Under the pieces are notes generated by a model. The model was not told where the DNA came from. It made no database searches and was given only the letters and a program-made list of their open reading frames with translations. The position numbers and the translations under genes are program-made. From the NCBI RefSeq assembly GCF_019093865.1, contig NZ_JABJXD010000001.1, positions 434,001 through 498,000 on the forward strand: a stretch of DNA of 64,000 bases, read 5' to 3'. Shown here piece by piece: positions 34,586 to 43,581 of the stretch; the first letter of the stretch is position 1; each line of letters opens with the position of its first letter. This DNA is from Lentibacillus saliphilus (GTDB lineage Bacteria > Bacillota > Bacilli > Bacillales > Amphibacillaceae).

Positions 34586-36262
34586 TCACGCTCCTTTTCC
34601 TTCTATGCTTTTCACAGCATCGTGAAGGGAATGATAGTCAAATTGACCTGGGTATTTATCATCCCAACCTGCTTTTTTCAACAAATCACGAACAGGTCCC
34701 TTGACCCCAATTAACGAAATGTCAATATCATTATTTCGGATTGCTTCCATCAACTCTTCTAAAGAATAAATAGAAACCCCATCAATTGAGTTGACACCAC
34801 TAAAATCTAATAAAATATGTTTAATCTCTGGTCGCTCATTCATTTTCTCAGTTAATTTATTTTCCAAAAAGGACATATTAGCAAAGTACAATGATGCATC
34901 TATTCTAAAAATCAAGTAATCTGGACTCACTTCTGCATCAGGATATCGCACAATGTTACGATACACATTCTTATCTTTTAAATATCCTAACTCGGCAACA
35001 TGAGGGTACGCACTACGGGCAATAAAGAGCACTAAAGAAAAACCAAGCCCGACTAAAATCCCTTCAATAATGCCTAATGTGAGTGTTGCGATAAATGTAA
35101 TCACCCAAGTCCAACCATCTAACGGACGCACTTTAAACAGATACTTCGCTTCCTTCACGTCTATTAGCCCGTAAACTGCCACCATAATAATGGCTGCAAG
35201 TACTGCTTTCGGCAAATAATAGAAGAAATCTGTGAAAAACATTAGCGTTAGTAAAATCAACACGGCTGTAATAAGAGATGCAAGTGGTGTTCTCGCGCCA
35301 GATTGATAGTTCACGGCTGAGCGGGAAAATCCACCTGTAACTGGGTATCCTGAAAAGAATGAACCACCAACATTCGCTAAGCCTAGACCAATAAGCTCTT
35401 GGTTCGCATCAATTTTATATTTTTCCTTTGATGCAATTGCTTTTGCCATCGCTACAGATTCCATAAATCCAACAAATGATATTGTTAAAGCAATTGGTAA
35501 TAATATCATGATGGAATCAATTGATATCGCTGGCAACGATAACCCTGGAAGTCCACTTGGAACTTCACCTACAATGGTTACACCTTGATTTTGGAGCTTC
35601 AGTCCGAAAACCGTTAGGATACTTAGTGAGACAACCACAATTGGACCAGGTATTTTCGGAATAAATTTCTTAAATACAACGAGCAACACAATACTTCCAA
35701 CACCGATTGCTAAAGTGACAACATTAATTTCTGACACCTTAGCTACTGCTTCTATTATTAAGCTAAAGATTTTATTACCCGATTCATATTGCACACCCGT
35801 TAAATCTTTCAACTGACTAAAGCCAATAATGAGCGCTGCTGCTGATGTAAATGCACTAATAACGGCGTGAGATAGGAAATTCACCAGGAACCCTAGTCTC
35901 AGTACACCAAGTAGGAATTGAATCACACCTACCATTAACATTAAGAGTAAGACTAAGGTCAAATACTCACTTGTCCCTGGTTCAGCTAATGCCGTTACCC
36001 CGGTAAATACGAGTAACGATACCATTGCGACAGGCCCTACAGCTAGCTGCCGTGACGTACCAAATAACGCATATATTATTAATGGAATTGTTGAGGCATA
36101 CAATCCAATGACCGGCGATAAACCTGCTAGCATTGCATATGCCATCCCTTGCGGAATCAGCATAATCGCAACAATCAACCCTGCTGATAAATCACCTTTT
36201 AAATCTGTTCTCTTATAATTTGGTATCCAATCTAATGCAGGAATGAATCTTTTTAAAAACAT
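34586..36262 (-). CDS. SulP-family anion transporter with STAS domain
   Basis: A 558-residue protein. Residues 15-420 form the SulP membrane core (GLIVAIMLIPQGMAYAMLAGLSPVIGLYAS, and later GGSFFSGYPVTGGFSRSAVNYQSGARTPL), and a C-terminal STAS domain follows (HILLDFSGVNSIDGVSIYSLEEL). SulP proteins carry sulfate, bicarbonate or other anions. The ATG at 36262 is chosen because AAAGGTG lies 7 bases before it; an ATG at 36286 is not supported by a ribosome binding site. It is co-transcribed with carbonic anhydrase and has a CstR-type operator at its promoter. Confidence 0.9.
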   Translation of the reverse strand: MFLKRFIPALDWIPNYKRTDLKGDLSAGLIVAIMLIPQGMAYAMLAGLSPVIGLYASTIPLIIYALFGTSRQLAVGPVAMVSLLVFTGVTALAEPGTSEYLTLVLLLMLMVGVIQFLLGVLRLGFLVNFLSHAVISAFTSAAALIIGFSQLKDLTGVQYESGNKIFSLIIEAVAKVSEINVVTLAIGVGSIVLLVVFKKFIPKIPGPIVVVSLSILTVFGLKLQNQGVTIVGEVPSGLPGLSLPAISIDSIMILLPIALTISFVGFMESVAMAKAIASKEKYKIDANQELIGLGLANVGGSFFSGYPVTGGFSRSAVNYQSGARTPLASLITAVLILLTLMFFTDFFYYLPKAVLAAIIMVAVYGLIDVKEAKYLFKVRPLDGWTWVITFIATLTLGIIEGILVGLGFSLVLFIARSAYPHVAELGYLKDKNVYRNIVRYPDAEVSPDYLIFRIDASLYFANMSFLENKLTEKMNERPEIKHILLDFSGVNSIDGVSIYSLEELMEAIRNNDIDISLIGVKGPVRDLLKKAGWDDKYPGQFDYHSLHDAVKSIEGKGA

Positions 36263-36287
36263 ATTTCCACACCTTTCATCTTCCATT

Positions 36288-36303
36288 ATACCTAAGGGGG
36301 TAT
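36288..36303. promoter_or_regulatory. Second CstR/CsoR-type site near the SulP start
   Basis: ATACC-TAAGGG-GGTAT shows the same end motifs as the other two sites, with 5-bp arms. It lies 25-40 bases before the SulP start codon. Confidence 0.5.
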
Positions 36304-36505
36304 GTAAAGTTGTAAAAAAAATGATGCACCTTGAAATTAAGCATTATTTATATGGCCCTTTAGGACAATTGTGCTCATTGAACAACTATGTATTTTTTAC
36401 AAAGTTGTATGATCTTTAAACCATAAAGACCCTGGACAATGTTTTTCACAACCCCTAACTTACATGACGGATACTTGTAATCGTAATAACAAAATCTCTT
36501 TCTCA

Positions 36506-36551
36506 ATACCCGTATGGGTATATTATATAAACACTATGTTTATGTTGTCAA
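36506..36551 (-). promoter_or_regulatory. Promoter and CstR/CsoR-type operator of the SulP–carbonic anhydrase operon
   Basis: On the minus strand a perfect TTGACA (36551-36546), an 18-base spacer and a perfect TATAAT (36527-36522) are followed at once by ATACCC-GTAT-GGGTAT (36521-36506). The geometry is the same as at the sulfur operon promoter. The leader to SulP is about 250 bases. The 36304-36734 interval holds no other gene. Confidence 0.72.
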
Positions 36552-36734
36552 CCCCCTTACTAAAAAAACATTCTACATGGGGTGTGGACATAGATATATG
36601 TTTAGGTCCAACCATCTCTTTCGGCTTTAAAACACTGTTCTAATTTGAAGGGTGTAACTATTTTCTAAGTAATGCTACAATTAAATTATATGTATCACTT
36701 TCTAAAAACTATACTAAAGCAGAGGAGTGGTGTT

Positions 36735-37619
36735 ATGCAACATAATCAACTTGAAAAGGTAAAAATGGCGAACGGTTTTATCGCAGCCCTTGATCAAAGC
36801 GGTGGTAGTACACCAAAAGCCCTTGCCGCTTATGGTATTCCGAAACATGCTTATACGAACGAAGAAGAGATGTTCGACTTGGTTCATGACATGCGAACAA
36901 GAATTATGACCTCCCCGGCTTTTGACTCTAACTATATTATAGGTGCTATCTTATTTGAACAAACAATGGATCGTAAAATAGAAGGATTATACACTGGTGA
37001 TTACTTAGCCGAAAAAAAAGGCATCGTACCATTTTTAAAGGTTGATAAAGGGTTGGCAGAAGAAAAAAATGGCGTTCAACTTATGAAGCAGATTCCAAAC
37101 CTTGAGAACACATTGCAGCGCGCCAACGACAGGCATATATTTGGTACAAAAATGCGATCGGTTATTAAACACGCCAATCAAGACGGCATTAAAGCTGTTG
37201 TCGATCAACAATTTGAAATAGGTAAACGCATTATTGCCGCTGATCTACTTCCTATTATTGAACCAGAGGTCGACATTCACAGCCCCGAAAAAGAAGCCTG
37301 TGAAGACACGCTCAAAGCCGAAATCTTAGACCAGCTAAATGCGTTAAACGATCATGAACACGTTATGCTGAAATTAACAATACCAACTCAAACAAACCTT
37401 TATAAGGAACTCATCATTCATCCGAATGTCGTTCGAGTTGTTGCGCTCTCTGGAGGATATTCTACAAAAGAAGCGAACGAAAAACTAAAAGCAAATAACG
37501 GTCTCATCGCCAGCTTTTCCCGAGCATTAGCTCAAGATTTAAACGTCAATCAAACCGACCAACAATTTAATGCTACCTTGGAACAAGCAGTCAAATCTAT
37601 TTATGAGGCTTCAGTTTAA
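36735..37619 (+). CDS. fdaB: Class I fructose-bisphosphate aldolase
   Basis: A 294-residue protein starting [30 protein letters not shown], the class I aldolase pattern known from Staphylococcus FdaB. The Schiff-base lysine is expected in [13 protein letters not shown]. It cleaves fructose-1,6-bisphosphate to triose phosphates with no metal. Most bacilli rely on class II FbaA, so this is likely an additional enzyme. AGGAGTGG precedes the ATG at 36735. It ends at a strong terminator. Confidence 0.9.
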   Translation: MQHNQLEKVKMANGFIAALDQSGGSTPKALAAYGIPKHAYTNEEEMFDLVHDMRTRIMTSPAFDSNYIIGAILFEQTMDRKIEGLYTGDYLAEKKGIVPFLKVDKGLAEEKNGVQLMKQIPNLENTLQRANDRHIFGTKMRSVIKHANQDGIKAVVDQQFEIGKRIIAADLLPIIEPEVDIHSPEKEACEDTLKAEILDQLNALNDHEHVMLKLTIPTQTNLYKELIIHPNVVRVVALSGGYSTKEANEKLKANNGLIASFSRALAQDLNVNQTDQQFNATLEQAVKSIYEASV

Positions 37620-37629
37620 ACACGCTAAG

Positions 37630-37671
37630 AACAAGTAGGCTTTCACTCAGATGAGTGCCTACTTGTTTTTT
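37630..37671 (+). terminator. Terminator of the aldolase gene
   Basis: AACAAGTAGGC pairs with GCCTACTTGTT, followed by a T run. Confidence 0.85.
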
Positions 37672-37862
37672 AGTACATACCCTATTTTGGGAATAACAAA
37701 TTGTTTTCCACGGATACCCACCAAGGTTATTTCAAAAAATACCATAGCTGTCCCAAAGGTGATTTGCTTATTTTTAGAAATATTGTTATATTTTAACCAT
37801 TACAGCCTATGTTAAGCTCTAATGCTAGATTAACATCATCATAAAAAAGGAGTGGTGTTGCC

Positions 37863-38819
37863 ATGTCAATTCACCATCATAAGCATACGCATATGACCAT
37901 TCATGATTTCAACGCCCATAAGCATTACGGATGGGATAGGGATTTCAAGCCAATTGCGGAAGTTGATTCTGGCCAAACTGTCAGTTATGAAATTACCGAG
38001 TCGTCAGGCGGTCAATTCTCACGACAGTCTACTGCTGCCGATGTTCTGAACATTGATTTTGAAAAGGTCAATCCAGTTGCAGGGCCCGTGTACGTAAAGG
38101 GCGCACAGCCAGGTGACACACTTGAAATTGAAATGATTGACTTCAAACAGTTAGACTGGGGATGGACAGCCATTATACCTGGGTTTGGTTTGCTCGCAGA
38201 TGATTTTAAGCAACCAGCGATTAAAACATTCAATCTGGCCGATAGACATAAAGCTGAATTTTTGCCAGGCATCAATTTAGCCATTAAGCCATTTCCCGGA
38301 ACAATCGGAGTTGCATTACCTGAGGAAGGCAATTTTAGTGTCGTACCTCCACGTAAAAATGGCGGCAATATGGATATTCGTCATTTAACAAGAGGAACGA
38401 AGCTTTATTTACCTGTTTGGGTGGAGGGTGCTCTTTTCTCGATTGGAGATACACACGCAGCTCAAGGCGATGGTGAAGTATGTGGCACGGCAATTGAAGC
38501 GTCTATGGAGACCACCATCCGTTTCAAGCTCCATAAAGGTAAAACCATCGCAGAACCACGTTATGAAATACCTGGTCCACCAACACCAGAAGCGGATAGT
38601 CAAGGGTATTACGTCACAACCGGACACGGTCCCGATCTATATGCTGCATCACAAAATGCGATTCGTTATATGATAGAACACATTGTTGACACATATCGGG
38701 TAACTGACGAAGAGGCATACATGCTCTGTAGTGTTGCAGTTGATCTCCGTATAAACGAAATTGTTGATGCACCAAACTGGCTCGTGTCTGCGTTCTTACC
38801 AAATTCCATCTTTAAATAA
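37863..38819 (+). CDS. Acetamidase/formamidase family protein
   Basis: A 318-residue protein of the FmdA/AmdA family. GPVYVKGAQPGDTLEIEMIDF and GDTHAAQGDGEVCGTAIE are conserved blocks of the amidase fold, the latter holding metal and active-site residues. These enzymes hydrolyse short amides to acids and ammonia. The N-terminus has several histidines (SIHHHKHTHMTIH). AAAGGAGTGG precedes the ATG. It is monocistronic with a terminator. Which amide is used cannot be told from sequence. Confidence 0.87.
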   Translation: MSIHHHKHTHMTIHDFNAHKHYGWDRDFKPIAEVDSGQTVSYEITESSGGQFSRQSTAADVLNIDFEKVNPVAGPVYVKGAQPGDTLEIEMIDFKQLDWGWTAIIPGFGLLADDFKQPAIKTFNLADRHKAEFLPGINLAIKPFPGTIGVALPEEGNFSVVPPRKNGGNMDIRHLTRGTKLYLPVWVEGALFSIGDTHAAQGDGEVCGTAIEASMETTIRFKLHKGKTIAEPRYEIPGPPTPEADSQGYYVTTGHGPDLYAASQNAIRYMIEHIVDTYRVTDEEAYMLCSVAVDLRINEIVDAPNWLVSAFLPNSIFK

Positions 38820-38822
38820 AAG

Positions 38823-38888
38823 TTGTGCCAGACATTCGCTCGTTGATTCAAGAGCCTTGAACAACTAACCGGACGTCTGGCACAATTT
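38823..38888. terminator. Terminator between the amidase and kinase-like genes
   Basis: TTGTGCCAGAC and GTCTGGCACAA form an 11-bp stem. Confidence 0.78.
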
Positions 38889-38894
38889 AACCTA

Positions 38895-39551
38895 TTAATA
38901 TCTGTCAAAATTAAAAGCATATTTTTCAATTGACACTTCTTCATGGGACGTTTTTATAATGACATCAAACCTATTACGATATGGATGCATAAACAATTTA
39001 TATTGAATGCGTCGTTCATTATGTGACTGCTGGACATCAGCAAGATCCGCTCCTCTTTCATTTGTATCACGGTTAGATCGTCTCATTAATTCAGTGTCGT
39101 CATCTGTATAAAAATAAATCGTTAAATCAAACATATCCGGATCGATAAAAGCTGCACACATGCCTTCTATTAAGGTCAATTGATTTTCCCCAGATATTAA
39201 TTGACGCTCCAAATAATCTGTATCAATCGTAAAGAAATCCAAACCCGATCTAACCATTTGAATATCGCGTTCTAACGAGGATAGTTGATGTGCTGCTGGA
39301 TGACACGCTGTCATTTTATAATGATGCCGATCTCCCTCATATGTATAAGACAAATTTGTTTGTTTTCGAATGCCTGAACTCACAATATAAGGGTCTGTAT
39401 TAAGATAATTAACGCTGTACGCATTTAACTGAGAAATCAACTGATGTGCAAAAGTCGTTTTTCCCGCAGCTCCATGCCCCGATATGCCAATAATGATTCG
39501 ATCCTCTGTCGCTTGAATCCAATTTTTAATATCATTGATCAGCTGTTCCAT
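38895..39551 (-). CDS. Uridine-kinase-like P-loop protein
   Basis: A 218-residue P-loop kinase-like protein. IIIGISGHGAAGKTTFAHQLI is Walker A, VNYLNTDPYIVSSGIR the following motif with aspartate, and LIEGMCAAFIDPDMFDLTIYF a Walker-B-like strand. It resembles uridine kinase/phosphoribulokinase proteins, many of which are misannotated. The substrate is unknown. AAGGGGAG precedes two adjacent ATGs; the second (39551) has better spacing. It is divergent from the feo operon. Confidence 0.75.
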   Translation of the reverse strand: MEQLINDIKNWIQATEDRIIIGISGHGAAGKTTFAHQLISQLNAYSVNYLNTDPYIVSSGIRKQTNLSYTYEGDRHHYKMTACHPAAHQLSSLERDIQMVRSGLDFFTIDTDYLERQLISGENQLTLIEGMCAAFIDPDMFDLTIYFYTDDDTELMRRSNRDTNERGADLADVQQSHNERRIQYKLFMHPYRNRFDVIIKTSHEEVSIEKYAFNFDRY

Positions 39552-39600
39552 CATTTCTCCCCTTCCCCCTTTGCTGCTTCCAAACGATTTAAACACAAAA

Positions 39601-39619
39601 CATAATGATTGTTATGATA
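39601..39619. promoter_or_regulatory. Possible Fur box between the kinase-like gene and feoA
   Basis: CATAATGATTGTTATGATA matches the classic 19-base Fur box at 13 positions. It is about 250 bases upstream of feoA and close to the start of the divergent gene. A second 12/19 match is at 39792-39810. Context (feoAB) supports iron control, but each match is weak. Confidence 0.3.
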
Positions 39620-39867
39620 CACAAACAAAATGATTCAGGAAACTAATTCTATTTTACCCTAACGATAACGGCAACTCTACTCCCCCTACTATTACACTTC
39701 AAAATTTGTTCACAGAAAATAGTTTGCCCTAGACCATCTTTTTGTTTTATACTTAACATATATAGTAACCTGAAACAATTATATCCTTGAATAAAATGAT
39801 AGATATTTTTTTGTTGCAATTTTGCCTTAATGCAACTCTTTACACCTAGATCAAAGGAGAGAGCACG

Positions 39868-40128
39868 ATGGAGAAAGCTAAACCAATTAATCAATTTCAA
39901 GCTGGCGATCACATAGAAATAACCTCTATTCAATTAACAGGCGTTATGCGTAGAAGATTGTTAGATTTAGGATTTGTACCAGGTGCGGTTGTTGAGCTTA
40001 ATCAAAAAAGTCCATTAGGAGATCCGATTGCGTATAAAGTATGCGGAACTCAAGTGGCACTAAGACAAGAAGAAAGTGTCTTAATAACTGGAAAGAAACG
40101 ATCTGCTGAGGAGAGACGATCATCATGA
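39868..40128 (+). CDS. feoA: FeoA, ferrous iron transport accessory protein
   Basis: An 86-residue SH3-like protein (GDHIEITSIQLTGVMRRRLLDLGFVPGAVVEL, then LGDPIAYKVCGTQVALRQEE). It assists FeoB in Fe2+ uptake. AAAGGAGAG precedes the ATG. Its end overlaps the start of the next gene by four bases (ATGA), so translation is coupled. Confidence 0.93.
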   Translation: MEKAKPINQFQAGDHIEITSIQLTGVMRRRLLDLGFVPGAVVELNQKSPLGDPIAYKVCGTQVALRQEESVLITGKKRSAEERRSS

Positions 40129-40856
40129 CTAAAAACATCGCATTAGCAGGAAATCCCAATACCGGAAAGAGTACACTTTTTAACTTTTTAACAGGGTTAA
40201 AGCAGCATACAGGGAATTGGCCTGGTAAAACCGTTGTAAGAGCTGAAGGTCAATTTGAGACAGACCGGCACTCATACAAGGTCATTGATTTACCAGGGAC
40301 ATATTCTTTATATTCCAACTCAGCTGATGAAGAAGTCGCACGAGACTACATTATTTTTGAAAAGCCGGATATCACATTAGTTGTTGTCGACGCCACTTCA
40401 CTTGAACGAAACTTGAATCTAGCCCTGCAGGTGTTAGAAATGACCTCTAACGTGATCATTTGTGTGAATTTAATCGATGAAGCAAGACGTAAAGGAATTA
40501 CAGTAGATCAAAAGAAGCTATCAGAACAACTCGGCGTACCCGTTGTTTTAATATCGGCTAGAGAAAAGGTCGGGGTTATTGAATTACTGAAAACGATTGA
40601 TCAAATGGCAGATGGAACAATCGAGACGTGTCCCTATCAAATTGCTTATGACAATACTGTTGAAACAGAAATTGAGGCATTGGAGCCTAAAATCAAACAA
40701 TTATTTGGCGATCACTTCCCCTCCAGATGGATCGCTTTGAGATTAATTGACGGTGATCAACATTTACTTGATGCGTTAAAAGCATATATTCAAAGGAGTT
40801 CTCAAATAAAATCTGATTTGGAATTGAAACAAGGCGGTGTGAGTCATGGCGCTTAA
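40125..40856 (+). CDS. feoB: FeoB N-terminal GTPase protein (split FeoB, part 1)
   Basis: A 243-residue stand-alone G-domain: G1 GNPNTGKST, G2 in TGNWPGKTV, G3 DLPGTYSL, G4 NLID, G5 SAREKVG, then the start of the helical GDI domain. In most bacteria this is fused to the membrane part in one protein of about 650-770 residues. Here it ends with TAA at 40854 and the membrane part starts anew at 40846. All five GTPase motifs are intact. It should still gate Fe2+ transport as a separate subunit. Confidence 0.9.
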   Translation: MTKNIALAGNPNTGKSTLFNFLTGLKQHTGNWPGKTVVRAEGQFETDRHSYKVIDLPGTYSLYSNSADEEVARDYIIFEKPDITLVVVDATSLERNLNLALQVLEMTSNVIICVNLIDEARRKGITVDQKKLSEQLGVPVVLISAREKVGVIELLKTIDQMADGTIETCPYQIAYDNTVETEIEALEPKIKQLFGDHFPSRWIALRLIDGDQHLLDALKAYIQRSSQIKSDLELKQGGVSHGA

Positions 40857-42246
40857 TACTAGTGAAAAGCTTTCACAATTAGATCAATTGTTTCATGACC
40901 ACGCACGTCAGTCATCCGATGAGGTTCGCGATCATATCGTTACACGTATCTATCAATCATCACAGGAATTGACAAACACAGCCGTTGAAAGATCCAATAA
41001 GAAGATATCATGGATTGATGAAAATCTTGATAAAATCGTTACCTCTAAAACATTCGGCTTCCCAATAATGTTTTTAATGTTAGGGGTCGTCATTTATTTA
41101 ACAATTGCTGGCGCAAACGTCCCAAGTGAAATGATTGCATCCGCCTTTGCAAAGGGTGAAGATTGGCTAGCAGTCTTGTTCACGTGGATGCACGCACCTG
41201 ATTGGCTATATGGCATTTTAGTAGAAGGCTTTTACAGAGGAACATCTTGGGTCGTCAGTGTTATGCTGCCACCAATGGCTATTTTCTTCCCAATGTTTGC
41301 CTTATTAGAGAACTTCGGCTATTTACCTCGTGTTGCATTTAATATGGACAGGATGTTTAAAAATGCCGGTGCTCACGGAAAGCAATCATTAACAATGGCT
41401 ATGGGCTTCGGCTGTAATGCTGCTGCGGTTATGGCATCACGTATCGTAGAATCCCCACGCGAGCGAATGATTGCCATTTTAACGAATAACTTCGTCCCTT
41501 GTAATGGGCGCTGGCCTTTATTGATTTTAATGGCAGGATTGTTTATGGCTGCTGGATTTACGGGTGGCATGAATACGTTGGTTTCGACTGGAGTTGTCGT
41601 TGGCATTGTTTTATTTGGAATCGCTACAACACTTGTCGTGTCCTGGGCATTGTCTAAAACACTGTTAAGAGGGGTGCCAACCCATTTCACCTTAGAGCTT
41701 CCGCCATATCGAAAGCCAAAAATCTGGAACACAATCGTTCGGGCAACGCTTGATAAATCTTGGTTTGTTTTGAAGAGAGCTGTCATTATTGCCGCACCAG
41801 CATCACTTGTAACGTGGATTTTGGCAAATGTTTTTGTTGGAGATGTGAGTGTTCTTGAACATATTGCTGGATTTTTTGATCCTTTTGCACAGGCACTTGG
41901 ATTAGATGGTTATATTTTAATGGCCTTTATTCTTGGCTTTCCAGCTAATGAAATTGTCTTGCCGATTTTACTGATGAGTTATTTATCAACTGGATCTCTT
42001 ATCGAAGTCACAAATCTTTCCGAGCTAAAGCTGATCTTCTTGGATCACGGCTGGACGTGGCTTACAGCATTAAACATGATGTTATTTTCTTTATTACACT
42101 ACCCTTGTGGTACAACCATGTTTAACATTTATAAAGAAACGAAAAGCTGGAAATGGACATTTATGGCTTTCTTATTACCATCAGCCATTGCCATCATTGT
42201 CACCTTTATCATCGCTCAAGTTGTAACAGGCTTCGGCTGGGTATAA
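40846..42246 (+). CDS. feoB: FeoB C-terminal membrane protein (split FeoB, part 2)
   Basis: A 466-residue membrane protein. The first 65 residues are helical and look like the rest of the GDI domain. Both Gate motifs follow: MGFGCNAAAVMASRIVESPRERM with the conserved cysteine, and GFPANEIVLPILLMSY; YPCGTTMFNIYKE is near the end. It has its own ribosome binding site (AAGGCGGTG) and ATG, overlapping the GTPase gene by 11 bases. The overlap and intact motifs suggest a functional split rather than a recent frameshift. It forms the Fe2+ path. Confidence 0.9.
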   Translation: MALNTSEKLSQLDQLFHDHARQSSDEVRDHIVTRIYQSSQELTNTAVERSNKKISWIDENLDKIVTSKTFGFPIMFLMLGVVIYLTIAGANVPSEMIASAFAKGEDWLAVLFTWMHAPDWLYGILVEGFYRGTSWVVSVMLPPMAIFFPMFALLENFGYLPRVAFNMDRMFKNAGAHGKQSLTMAMGFGCNAAAVMASRIVESPRERMIAILTNNFVPCNGRWPLLILMAGLFMAAGFTGGMNTLVSTGVVVGIVLFGIATTLVVSWALSKTLLRGVPTHFTLELPPYRKPKIWNTIVRATLDKSWFVLKRAVIIAAPASLVTWILANVFVGDVSVLEHIAGFFDPFAQALGLDGYILMAFILGFPANEIVLPILLMSYLSTGSLIEVTNLSELKLIFLDHGWTWLTALNMMLFSLLHYPCGTTMFNIYKETKSWKWTFMAFLLPSAIAIIVTFIIAQVVTGFGWV

Positions 42247-42252
42247 TATAAC

Positions 42253-42291
42253 AAAAAACTCATGCGTTGGATTGAACACGCATGAGTTTTT
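42253..42291. terminator. Bidirectional terminator after feoB
   Basis: AAAACTCATGCGT pairs with ACGCATGAGTTTT, with A and T runs on either side. It serves feoB and codA. Confidence 0.87.
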
Positions 42292-42315
42292 ACTGCTTAA
42301 ATGTCTTATTAAATG

Positions 42316-43581
42316 TTATCTTGAAAAATCAACCGTTTCGACTGTGTTAAATGTCACCGTCGTTTCGCTCGGCTTTGTTTCGGCGATTATGTGACCGTGA
42401 CGAATTGAATAGCGAACAGCTGCTTGCTTGCGAATGGCTTCATATTCATTCACCGCATCAAGTACAATCATATTCGCTGGTTTACCGATTTCTATGCCAT
42501 AGTCTTTTTCGATGTGCATCGTTTTCGCACTGTTCGTTGTGATCAGATCTATGGCGTTTGTAATTTGATCATAGCCCATCAGCTGTGACGCGTGAATACC
42601 CATATGAAGCACCTGAAGCATATTACCCGTTCCAAGTGGATACCACGGATCAAATATGTCATCATGACCGAAGCAGACATTCATATCTGCTTCTAATAAT
42701 TCTTTAACACGGGTCAGGCCGCGACGTTTCGGATACGTATCAAAGCGCCCTTGAAGGTGAATGTTGACGAGCGGATTGGCGACAAAATTAATCTCTGACA
42801 TGCCGAGCAGACGAAATAGCTTATACGCATACGCGTCATTGTATGAGCCCATGGCAGTCGTATGGCTCGCCGTAACACGAGAACCGAAGCCACGTTCATA
42901 CGCTTCCTTCGCGACGACTTCAACAAAACGTGACTGCTCATCATCGATTTCATCACAGTGAATGTCGACGAGACGGTCGTATTTCTCTGCTAAATCAAAT
43001 GCGAGCTCCATCGATTGGACGCCATATTCGCGTGTGAATTCAAAATGCGGAATCCCACCAACCACGTCTGCGCCCATTTTTAACGCTTCCTCAAGCAATG
43101 CCTTTCCATTTGGATAAGACAATATGCCTTCTTGTGGAAATGCGACAAGCTGAAGGTCAACATAAGATGCCATCTCTTTTTTCACTTCAAGCATGGCCTG
43201 TAGTGCCGTCAGCTTCGGATCCGTCACATCGACATGTGTTCGGACGTGCTGGATGCCTTGAGCAATTTGCCAGGTCAACGCTTTTTTAGCACGTGTTTTC
43301 ACATCTTCATGTGTAAGCGTCTCTTTACGTTGACTCCAGCGCTGAATGCCTTCAAAAAGCGTACCACTCTTGTTCCACTCCGGTTCTCCGGCTGTCAACG
43401 TCGTATCAAGATGAATATGCGGCTCGACAAAAGGAGCTAGGACGAGTAATCCGTTGACGTCCAAGGTCTCCCCGTCCTGCGCTTCGTTCTGCGCCGGGGT
43501 AATAGCGGATATTTTTCCTTCAAGAATAGTAATATCCCATAATCCTTCACGACCGCGTAATGCGGCATTTTTAATAAACAT
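42316..43581 (-). CDS. codA: Cytosine deaminase
   Basis: A 421-residue amidohydrolase. [23 protein letters not shown] gives the metal-binding His55/His57 and the substrate loop, [15 protein letters not shown] and [13 protein letters not shown] give further ligands, and [17 protein letters not shown] gives the catalytic Asp region. All match E. coli CodA. It converts cytosine to uracil and ammonia for pyrimidine salvage. It starts directly after the codB stop (TAAATG) with AAGGTGAG upstream, so codBA is an operon. Confidence 0.93.
   Translation of the reverse strand: MFIKNAALRGREGLWDITILEGKISAITPAQNEAQDGETLDVNGLLVLAPFVEPHIHLDTTLTAGEPEWNKSGTLFEGIQRWSQRKETLTHEDVKTRAKKALTWQIAQGIQHVRTHVDVTDPKLTALQAMLEVKKEMASYVDLQLVAFPQEGILSYPNGKALLEEALKMGADVVGGIPHFEFTREYGVQSMELAFDLAEKYDRLVDIHCDEIDDEQSRFVEVVAKEAYERGFGSRVTASHTTAMGSYNDAYAYKLFRLLGMSEINFVANPLVNIHLQGRFDTYPKRRGLTRVKELLEADMNVCFGHDDIFDPWYPLGTGNMLQVLHMGIHASQLMGYDQITNAIDLITTNSAKTMHIEKDYGIEIGKPANMIVLDAVNEYEAIRKQAAVRYSIRHGHIIAETKPSETTVTFNTVETVDFSR

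Noticed and set aside
36288-36303. Start of the SulP gene at the ATG at 36286
   Set aside because: That ATG directly follows TATAAT and an operator-like site and has no ribosome binding site; the ATG at 36262 has one.
40846-40856. Frameshift or sequencing error as the cause of the split feoB
   Set aside because: The second gene has a fitting ribosome binding site and ATG, and the domain break is clean. A functional split is more likely, though comparison with relatives would settle it.
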